A DNA stretch of 21,576 nucleotides from Flammeovirgaceae bacterium UBA5008 (GTDB taxonomy: Bacteria > Bacteroidota > Bacteroidia > Cytophagales > Cyclobacteriaceae). The position numbers and the translations under genes were made by a program. The first letter of the stretch is position 1. Each line of letters begins with the position of its first letter. Under the pieces are notes generated by a model, which saw nothing but the letters and a program-made list of their open reading frames with translations, did no database searches and was not told the DNA's origin. The stretch spans positions 158,577 to 180,152 of the forward strand of contig DGYK01000022.1 of the NCBI GenBank assembly GCA_002398365.1, read 5' to 3'. Positions 16,671 to 21,576 of the stretch are shown piece by piece.

Positions 16671-16733
16671 ATTCCTAACACTCAGTAGTCCGGCCGATAT
16701 CAATAGATCTTCAAATAGCTCCGAATTAGGAAT
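16671..16733 (+). repeat. Inverted repeat downstream of tRNA-Glu
   Basis: ATTCCTAA (16671-16678) and TTAGGAAT (16726-16733) are perfect inverted copies. Between them is GTAGTCCG (16685-16692), the complement of CGGACTAC at the tRNA-Glu 3' end. No promoter was found for a transcript here. The inverted repeat at 16736 follows within three bases. Confidence 0.4.
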
Positions 16734-16735
16734 TT

Positions 16736-16777
16736 CACTAACGAAAAAACGAAAAGTTTATTTAAATATCGTTAGTG
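16736..16777. promoter_or_regulatory. Inverted repeat CACTAACGA / TCGTTAGTG, candidate activator site
   Basis: CACTAACGA (16736-16744) and TCGTTAGTG (16769-16777) form a perfect 9-base inverted repeat, 33 bases (about three helical turns) centre to centre, around an AT-rich spacer. It lies about 72 to 112 bases upstream of the start predicted from the sigma-54 promoter at 16823, the usual place for an enhancer-binding activator. The 9-mer occurs again at 20233 upstream of the sigma-54 activator gene. Confidence 0.5.
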
Positions 16778-16788
16778 GGTCTGAAACA

Positions 16789-16820
16789 CCTGCGAAATCA
16801 GCTCAATTTCGAGGTTTTTT
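16789..16820 (+). terminator. Terminator-like hairpin upstream of the small peptide gene
   Basis: CCT-G-CGAAAT (16789-16798) pairs with ATTTCG-AGG (16806-16814) with one bulged G, then TTTTTT. It would stop read-through from the left just before the sigma-54-like promoter. Confidence 0.55.
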
Positions 16821-16822
16821 TC

Positions 16823-16838
16823 TGGCACGAGGTTTGGA
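16823..16838 (+). promoter_or_regulatory. Sigma-54-type promoter of the 35-aa peptide gene
   Basis: TGGCACG-AGGT-TTGGA matches the sigma-54 consensus TGGCACG-N4-TTGCW at every informative position except one (G for the -12 C), with exact spacing. Transcription would start about 16849, giving a 16-base leader before the ATG at 16865. No housekeeping -33/-7 promoter is visible for that gene. Confidence 0.65.
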
Positions 16839-16864
16839 TGGACCTTATACAAAAAGAAAAAAAT

Positions 16865-16972
16865 ATGAGCTCAACAACGCCAATGATTGTAGTCATAATA
16901 GCACTAATGATCCCATTGATTTTTATAACAATAACCGAGTTGGGAGTTAAATCGAAGAAAAAAACAAAATAG
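16865..16972 (+). CDS. Small single-span membrane peptide (35 aa), sigma-54-driven
   Basis: A 35-residue peptide: short polar N-terminus (MSSTTP), one hydrophobic span (about 7-28, MIVVIIALMIPLIFITITELGV) with a central proline, and a basic tail KSKKKTK that by the positive-inside rule should face the cytoplasm. The frame is open for 30 codons upstream from a GTG, but that part overlaps the terminator and promoter, so the ATG at 16865, after an A-rich leader, is preferred. Context is the main evidence: a sigma-54-like promoter immediately upstream, hairpins and a terminator downstream, and a kinase and sigma-54 activator next door. No family recognised. It could be a membrane-signalling peptide, a toxin-like peptide, or only part of a regulatory RNA. 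Confidence 0.55.
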   Translation: MSSTTPMIVVIIALMIPLIFITITELGVKSKKKTK

Positions 16973-17048
16973 CTCATCGCGAAAGCGATTCAAAGCTATC
17001 TGAAGATAAAGCTCAATGAGATTTTGGGGAGAATCAAATTGAGTCTAG
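16973..17048 (+). ncRNA. Structured tail of the small-peptide transcript
   Basis: After the peptide stop come, in order, ATCGC-GAAA-GCGAT (16976-16989, GNRA-type loop), TATC-TGAA-GATA (16997-17008) and CTCAAT (17012-17017) with ATTGAG (17038-17043), then the terminator at 17049. The run of hairpins suggests a stable or regulatory RNA 3' part. It is a candidate only. Confidence 0.35.
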
Positions 17049-17076
17049 GCCCTCTGCAAAGAGGGCTTTTTTTTTT
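17049..17076 (+). terminator. Terminator of the small-peptide transcript
   Basis: GCCCTC (17049-17054), loop TGCAAA, GAGGGC (17061-17066), then ten T residues. It makes the sigma-54 transcript about 228 bases long and separates it from the kinase gene. Confidence 0.9.
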
Positions 17077-17183
17077 ATGGCCTAAGTTGTAATTTGTTTG
17101 AATTGTATGATTCAACCACTTAAATAAACTTGAGAATTAAGTCAGACATAAACTATTTCTCCGTCTAAAACACATCCTCCCCT

Positions 17184-18281
17184 ATGGCTACTAGTTACAA
17201 AATCCTTTACATAGACGATGAAATCGATAATCTGAAAGTTTTTAAAATTGCTTTTCAAAACGAATTTTCAGTTACAATTGAGTCATCCCCATTAAAAGGC
17301 ATTGAGCTTATCCGAAATGAAGAATATGAAATTTTAATTGTAGATCAGCGTATGCCAGAAATGACTGGAGTAGAAGTATTAGAAAACGCGATGCAACTTC
17401 AACGTGATTCCGTAAGGATACTTTTAACTGGCTATTCAGATATGCAAGCCACCATTAATGCTGTCAATAAAGGGAAAATTTTCTATTATCTAAGCAAACC
17501 TTGGAAAAAGGAAGAGGTGAAGGGAATTTTATTGAAAGCAATTGATCATTATGAACTTACCAAAAAGAATAAAGAACTAATTGCTAAACTCTCTCAATCC
17601 GTCAATGAATTACAAGTCTTTCTCTACAGGGCTTCGCATGATTTAAAGGCGCCAATTACTACTCAATTGGGATTGTTAAACTTGTTACGTGAAGAAATAA
17701 GTGGTGAATCTAAAATCTATGTAACGAAAATTGAAGAGGTTATTTCACGTCTTGAGAAGACAATCGATAAAATTCGTGAATTAAGTGATATCGGTTATGA
17801 ATTTGTAAGTAAAAATTACACTAGCGACATTGTTTCGGTAATTGAGAAAATTCTTGAAAAATGGCACAGCAAACTAGCTGCTGCTAACATTCAGTTAAAG
17901 CTTAATTTGCAGCAATCGTCTAATTTCATCTTTGAAAGTAATCTTTTAGAAATGGTTATAGATGAATTGGTAGAAAACTCTCTTAACTTTTCTAACAAAA
18001 GCCTCTCCGAAAAATGGATTGAAATCTCTACCGAATTTGGTCAAGATGCTAACGCCCTTCTATTAACCGTAAAAGACAATGGCGTTGGAATTGAAGTCGA
18101 TCTAATTAACGAAGTAACAGATCCATTTTTTAGAGGGACTACCTTATCTACCGGAAACGGGCTTGGGCTATACATTGTAAAAAAAGTGTGCGAACTGGTC
18201 AATGGAAACATTGCCATCAGCAGTGATGGAAAAAACGGAACTACGGTATCTATAACTATTCCTAATTTTAAAAAATCATAG
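17184..18281 (+). CDS. Receiver-histidine kinase without a sensor domain
   Basis: A 365-residue soluble signalling protein. Seen: an N-terminal receiver domain (about 5-122) with acidic pair D11-D12, phosphoacceptor D54 (IVDQRMPEMTG), T82 and K105 (LSKPW); a coiled coil (about 122-147); a HisKA domain with H152 in RASHDLKAPITT; and an ATPase domain with N265 (ELVENSLNFS), DNGVGIE (298-304) and GNGLGLYIVKK (324-334). All catalytic residues are present. There is no membrane span or other input domain, so the receiver itself is probably the input: a phosphorelay intermediate or a kinase controlled by another kinase. Its receiver resembles that of the convergent sigma-54 activator (ILY-DDE-DNL-VFK and KPW), hinting that they work together. 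Confidence 0.9.
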   Translation: MATSYKILYIDDEIDNLKVFKIAFQNEFSVTIESSPLKGIELIRNEEYEILIVDQRMPEMTGVEVLENAMQLQRDSVRILLTGYSDMQATINAVNKGKIFYYLSKPWKKEEVKGILLKAIDHYELTKKNKELIAKLSQSVNELQVFLYRASHDLKAPITTQLGLLNLLREEISGESKIYVTKIEEVISRLEKTIDKIRELSDIGYEFVSKNYTSDIVSVIEKILEKWHSKLAAANIQLKLNLQQSSNFIFESNLLEMVIDELVENSLNFSNKSLSEKWIEISTEFGQDANALLLTVKDNGVGIEVDLINEVTDPFFRGTTLSTGNGLGLYIVKKVCELVNGNIAISSDGKNGTTVSITIPNFKKS

Positions 18282-18608
18282 ATAGCTTTCTTAACGAAGG
18301 CAGAAGGGTTCATGCAAAATTTCACACTTCTGCAGTGCAATGGAGAATTCTTTTCCCTTAGAGTAGAACTTTCAAATTCATCCGTTTCTAAAATGGGTAG
18401 TGCAGAATGACTGAATAGCCATTGAAAGGCTAAGGCCAGTGTTCATTTAGACCACTTTGAAAGATTCATAAAGTAAATAAATCAGTTGCCAGTCTTAGCA
18501 CCGAGTTTGTTAAAGGAGATCAACTTTAAGCTTATTTTTAATGTTGAACCTAAAACAAGGATTACCTAAACTAATAGATAGTTAATTTAGTTCTGAATCT
18601 AATAAAGT
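18282..18608. other. 327-base gap between convergent signalling genes
   Basis: Both flanking genes end here. I see only weak structure: GCAGAAG (18300-18306) inverted as CTTCTGC (18327-18333) with a 20-base loop, and an AT-rich hairpin near 18570-18594 on the minus strand after the activator gene. Neither is a clear terminator. No tRNA, repeat, recognisable gene remnant or clear promoter was found. Confidence 0.5.
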
Positions 18609-20084
18609 CTATTCGTTTTCCGGAACCTTCATCGTTATCTTTAAGCGAGTCATCGTAGATCGCAAAGTGTTGTGATTCAATTGCAATATTTCAGCAGCAC
18701 TCCCCTTTCCGGAAATCTTCCAATTAACACTATTCAAAATGTGGATGATATATTCTCTTTGCATATCGATGAATGAGAGTTTTTGCTTCATAATATCATT
18801 TCCATTAGGAGAAACAGTTTCTGTATTCAACTCATGCAGGTTCAACTCTCCGTTCGTACTTAGAATAACGGACCGTTCTATCAATCCTTCTAACTCGCGG
18901 ATATTTCCAGGCCAGGTATGATTCAAGAGCATTCTCATCACTTTATCCGAAACAGTAGTGATCTCAATCCCCAATTTCTTATGAAACTTATCTAAGAAAT
19001 GCTTCACGAGTTCAGGAATATCTTCCTGTCGTTCGCGTAGTGGAGGCAAGCTAATCGGGAATATATTTAAGCGATAGAATAAATCAGATCTAAATTTACC
19101 TGTGTTGATTGAATCTTCTAGATTTCGGTTGGTGGCTGCAATGATTCGAACATCCACATTGATGGGCTTCAATCCACCTATTCGGTAGAATTCTCCATTT
19201 TGAAGAACGCGAAGCAATTTGGCCTGAAACTCGATGGACATTTCTCCAATCTCATCTAAAAAAATAGTGCCACCATCCGCTAATTCAAATAGGCCTTCTT
19301 TGTTATTCACTGCTCCCGTAAACGAGCCCTTTTCGAAACCAAAAAGTTCGCTTTCAATTAGATTCCCAGGAAGAGCAGAGCAATTGAGAGTAACAAAAGG
19401 TGCCGCTGCTCGATGACTAAATGTATGAATCGAACGAGCTACTAGATCTTTTCCGGTTCCTGTTTCCCCCTTAATCAAAACTACAGTGTTGAGTTTTGCT
19501 ACCTGACTAATTTTTTGCTTTACCAACTGCATCTTCTCACCCGCTCCAATCCATTCAATATTTCCACGAGTATTATCAATCTCTCTTCGCAAATACTCGT
19601 TTTCTTTCTGAAGCTTTGCCTTCAGTAACTTAATCTCCTTGTTAGCGTTGGTGAGTTCATCTATCGATTTTGTTAAATTGGTGATTAACTCTTCGTTCTT
19701 AAATTTAAGATGATACAAATTAATAGCGCTGTTGATCACCCGCTCAATATCATCTTTATCCCATGGCTTAGTTATAAAGCTAAAGACTTTTGCTTCATTA
19801 ATTGATCGAATCACCGTTTCCTTCTCTCCATATGCGCTAATCAAAATGCGCACAGTGTTTGGATACAAATCAGAAACTGCTTTTAAAAAATCAATACCGG
19901 TGGTTTCTTTCAATCTAAAATCGGAAAGTACCACGCCAACCTGCACTTGCTGAAGCAGAGACATAGCGGCTTGTGCAGTAGTAGCTGTGATGACATTGTA
20001 TTTTTGTCGGAAAGTTGATTTGAAGACGGTTAAGTTATCTTCTTCGTCATCTAAATAGAGGATGTTGGGGTTAGGGAGGTTCAT
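18609..20084 (-). CDS. NtrC-type sigma-54-dependent response regulator
   Basis: A 491-residue enhancer-binding protein that uses ATP to open sigma-54 promoters. Seen: receiver domain (about 6-122) with D12-D13, phosphoacceptor D55 (LSDFRLKETTG) and K106 (TKPWDK); a coiled coil (about 125-170); an AAA+ domain (about 178-405) with Walker A GETGTGKD (206-213), the sigma-54 contact loop GSFTGA (253-258, a variant of GAFTGA), Walker B GGTIFLDEIG (271-280), and RSDLFYRLN; and a C-terminal Fis-type helix-turn-helix (about 455-487, GKGSAAEILQLNHNTLRS). All are intact. A phosphate donor is not fixed, but the convergent sensorless kinase is the obvious candidate. A weak sigma-54-like element and a copy of CACTAACGA lie upstream. 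Confidence 0.95.
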   Translation of the reverse strand: MNLPNPNILYLDDEEDNLTVFKSTFRQKYNVITATTAQAAMSLLQQVQVGVVLSDFRLKETTGIDFLKAVSDLYPNTVRILISAYGEKETVIRSINEAKVFSFITKPWDKDDIERVINSAINLYHLKFKNEELITNLTKSIDELTNANKEIKLLKAKLQKENEYLRREIDNTRGNIEWIGAGEKMQLVKQKISQVAKLNTVVLIKGETGTGKDLVARSIHTFSHRAAAPFVTLNCSALPGNLIESELFGFEKGSFTGAVNNKEGLFELADGGTIFLDEIGEMSIEFQAKLLRVLQNGEFYRIGGLKPINVDVRIIAATNRNLEDSINTGKFRSDLFYRLNIFPISLPPLRERQEDIPELVKHFLDKFHKKLGIEITTVSDKVMRMLLNHTWPGNIRELEGLIERSVILSTNGELNLHELNTETVSPNGNDIMKQKLSFIDMQREYIIHILNSVNWKISGKGSAAEILQLNHNTLRSTMTRLKITMKVPENE

Positions 20085-20138
20085 TAATTTTTAGAGTTTA
20101 GGTTGTGTGAATATTTATTTAGTTTTTGCCATTTGCCT

Positions 20139-20154
20139 AACAAAAGCTGTACCA
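20139..20154 (-). promoter_or_regulatory. Weak sigma-54-like element before the activator gene
   Basis: On the minus strand, TGGTACA (20154-20148), GCTT, TTGTT (20143-20139) has the correct spacing for TGGCACG-N4-TTGCW but three mismatches, including the -12 C. It would start transcription near 20128, 44 bases before the activator ATG. Confidence 0.3.
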
Positions 20155-20224
20155 CAACCAAAACCCCCAAATCACGCTGTTTTGGCACTTTTTTAAATTT
20201 AAGTTAATCAAATTGTTTTTATTT

Positions 20225-20241
20225 AACGAAATCACTAACGA
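20225..20241. promoter_or_regulatory. CACTAACGA site upstream of the activator gene
   Basis: CACTAACGA (20233-20241) is identical to one arm of the inverted repeat at 16736. A partial copy, AACGA (20225-20229), lies one turn away. It would be about 105-113 bases upstream of the sigma-54-like start of the activator gene. A short 9-mer can recur by chance. Confidence 0.35.
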
Positions 20242-20274
20242 CTAATCAACAAAAAGATCAAAATTCAGTAGCTC

Positions 20275-21576
20275 TTATTGAACCAATAGGCGCTTTACCT
20301 TGCCGTTAATCTTTATAAAATAGCTACCAGTAGAAAGCTGAGGTATCTTAAAACTACCGATAAAACTTCCAATTTCGTCAACGTGAATAATAGAATTAAA
20401 AACTTGTTGGCCCAATTGATTAATGATTACGATTGATTGATCTGTGTCCGGAGTTAATCCTTGGAACTTTAATTCAAGAGAATGTCCACGTTCAACAGGG
20501 TTGGGATAAATTTGTATTGCGTCTGATCCATTCGCATCAACCGATATCATCGAAAGAATCGTTTTTTTACCATCCCAATCTGTTTGTTCCAGTCTATAGT
20601 AATTGGTACCATTCAAAGGGTACGTATCTTGGAGGTCGTATTTATTTAATTCAATTGTTGTACCGGCTCCTTTTTTGTTTCCTATTGAAACAAAGTCAAT
20701 ACCATTTACGGATCGATAAACAGTGAAATAGTCACAGTTTAGCTCAGATTTGGTAATCCAATTTAAATTGACAACTGAACCTTCTGTCTCTCCAATAAAT
20801 GAAATCAATTCTACCGGAAGCGGTGAGCTTACTAGGTTAACAGATCCCACATAAAATGTAGTATTCAGATCAGCAAGAGTTAGTCCTGTTCGCTCAACTA
20901 ACGGATTAGACGTTGTACCTGAATTGGTACCCGCTGATCCTAATACTAAAGAAGCTGGAGTTAAACGTAGATCGGCTACACTCCCAATAATACCCAAACC
21001 AGTACCTCCGGCTCGTATGTTGTACGTTCCATTTCCAAAGGAGCTGGCTAGCCAACCGCTTCGGTTTTGTCTACGGATAGTTGACGCACCATCCGTCAGA
21101 GAAACATCTACAAAAGAAGAAGTACCCGGAGCCGTGATACTGATTAACGTAGAAGCAGTCGGAGGAGTAACCGTTGAAAAATAAAAGGGCCGGAAATCTG
21201 TGCTCGTACCAACAGGAACTAAACCAGAATTTGATCCTGAAGCAATTGCAGCGTTCGTTCCTAATAACCTATAAACTGTTCCGTTGTAAAACCATCCGGA
21301 AGCCGATGTGCCGGAATGATTAAGTACAAAGCCACCAAAAAAATTTTGAGCAAAGGCAAAGCCGCCATTATTCAAATTTATTACCCCTGAAGTCATTGTT
21401 AAGGAAGTTGTAACCCTCGTAAAGGATCCACTCGAATTACTTATAGTAATTTGAGGTATCGTTGCAGAGGTATTCGCAAAGACTACACTACTCAAAATTG
21501 TACCAGAACCATGACCCGTATTAATAATAGATTGCTGAGAAGAGCCATTGAAGGTAACCGTGCCAAAAGTAGGTAC
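20275..21576 (-). CDS. T9SS-exported surface protein, 3' part (5' end outside window)
   Basis: The frame is open to the right edge, so only the last 433 residues are seen; no start is present. The N-terminal visible part is a Ser/Thr/Gly-rich beta-helix-like region (for example FNGSSQQSIINTGHGSGTI near the edge, then SNSSGSFTRVTTSLTMTSGV). After it come PLPVELISF and an Ig/FN3-like module (VNLNWITKSELNCDYFTVYR, NYYRLEQTDWDGKK), then a type A T9SS sorting domain (about the last 80 residues: IQIYPNPVERG, QLGQQVF, STGSYFIKING, ending KRLLVQ). The T9SS exports such proteins across the outer membrane and removes the C-terminal domain on anchoring. Function is unknown; adhesion or surface layer is the usual guess. 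The sigma-54 activator gene follows 190 bases downstream on the same strand. Confidence 0.9.
   Translation of the reverse strand, partial: VPTFGTVTFNGSSQQSIINTGHGSGTILSSVVFANTSATIPQITISNSSGSFTRVTTSLTMTSGVINLNNGGFAFAQNFFGGFVLNHSGTSASGWFYNGTVYRLLGTNAAIASGSNSGLVPVGTSTDFRPFYFSTVTPPTASTLISITAPGTSSFVDVSLTDGASTIRRQNRSGWLASSFGNGTYNIRAGGTGLGIIGSVADLRLTPASLVLGSAGTNSGTTSNPLVERTGLTLADLNTTFYVGSVNLVSSPLPVELISFIGETEGSVVNLNWITKSELNCDYFTVYRSVNGIDFVSIGNKKGAGTTIELNKYDLQDTYPLNGTNYYRLEQTDWDGKKTILSMISVDANGSDAIQIYPNPVERGHSLELKFQGLTPDTDQSIVIINQLGQQVFNSIIHVDEIGSFIGSFKIPQLSTGSYFIKINGKVKRLLVQ

Noticed and set aside
16546..16700. tRNA-Glu as an integration site of a mobile element
   Set aside because: There is no direct repeat of the tRNA 3' end, no integrase and no foreign gene cluster nearby; only an 8-base inverted match was found.
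16775..16972. A 65-codon gene starting from GTG at 16775
   Set aside because: The extra codons cover a terminator hairpin and the sigma-54-like promoter and look unlike protein; the ATG at 16865 is the sensible start.
20183..20198. TGGCAC on the + strand in the gap upstream of the activator, as a sigma-54 promoter
   Set aside because: The -12 half would be TAAA instead of TTGC, and it points into the 3' end of the T9SS gene on the antisense strand.
20193..20202. Palindrome TTAAATTTAA as an operator
   Set aside because: A pure A/T palindrome is expected by chance in AT-rich intergenic DNA and has no second copy noted.

Overview
The window looks like a chromosomal segment of a Bacteroidota bacterium, most likely of the order Cytophagales (the order is an inference). 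The evidence is a TonB-dependent receptor with an N-terminal carboxypeptidase-regulatory-like domain, a secreted protein ending in a type IX secretion (T9SS) sorting domain, and promoters of the Bacteroidota type: TTTG, 19 bases, then TAnnTTTG, seen perfectly in front of tRNA-Glu. Base composition is moderate and even. I see no phage, insertion sequence, transposase or CRISPR array.

Layout. 1-4150: a TonB-dependent receptor, a strong terminator, a bestrophin-type channel, and a convergent 36-residue membrane peptide whose stop overlaps the channel's stop. 4149-7464: a very large predicted outer-membrane protein (HEXXH peptidase domain, beta-propeller, barrel), then a GC-rich hairpin repeat. 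7465-10253: the E2 subunit of pyruvate dehydrogenase, a Uma2-family nuclease-like gene and hslV, closely packed on the + strand. 10250-13326 (minus strand): an AI-2E-family transporter, a class III aminotransferase, a 374-base stretch with a terminator and perhaps a small membrane peptide, and a TerB-like protein. 13476-15310: an apparent two-gene operon of a Big2/DM13 lipoprotein and a MetA-like outer-membrane barrel. 15346-16460: a bidirectional terminator and gap (minus strand).

16500-20241 is the most interesting part. A tRNA-Glu gene is followed by an inverted repeat (CACTAACGA, 24 bases, TCGTTAGTG), a terminator, and a sequence matching the sigma-54 promoter consensus at all but one informative base. 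That promoter points at a 35-residue single-span membrane peptide whose short transcript would end in several hairpins and a terminator. Next come a sensorless receiver-histidine kinase and, convergent to it, an NtrC-type sigma-54 activator. The same 9-mer recurs upstream of the activator gene, near a weaker sigma-54-like element. My inference is a local signalling module: kinase, activator, and a sigma-54-driven peptide or small-RNA output, with the activator controlling its own gene.

20275-21576: the 3' part of a T9SS-exported surface protein that runs off the right edge.

All functional calls come from reading protein motifs by eye; no database search was run.
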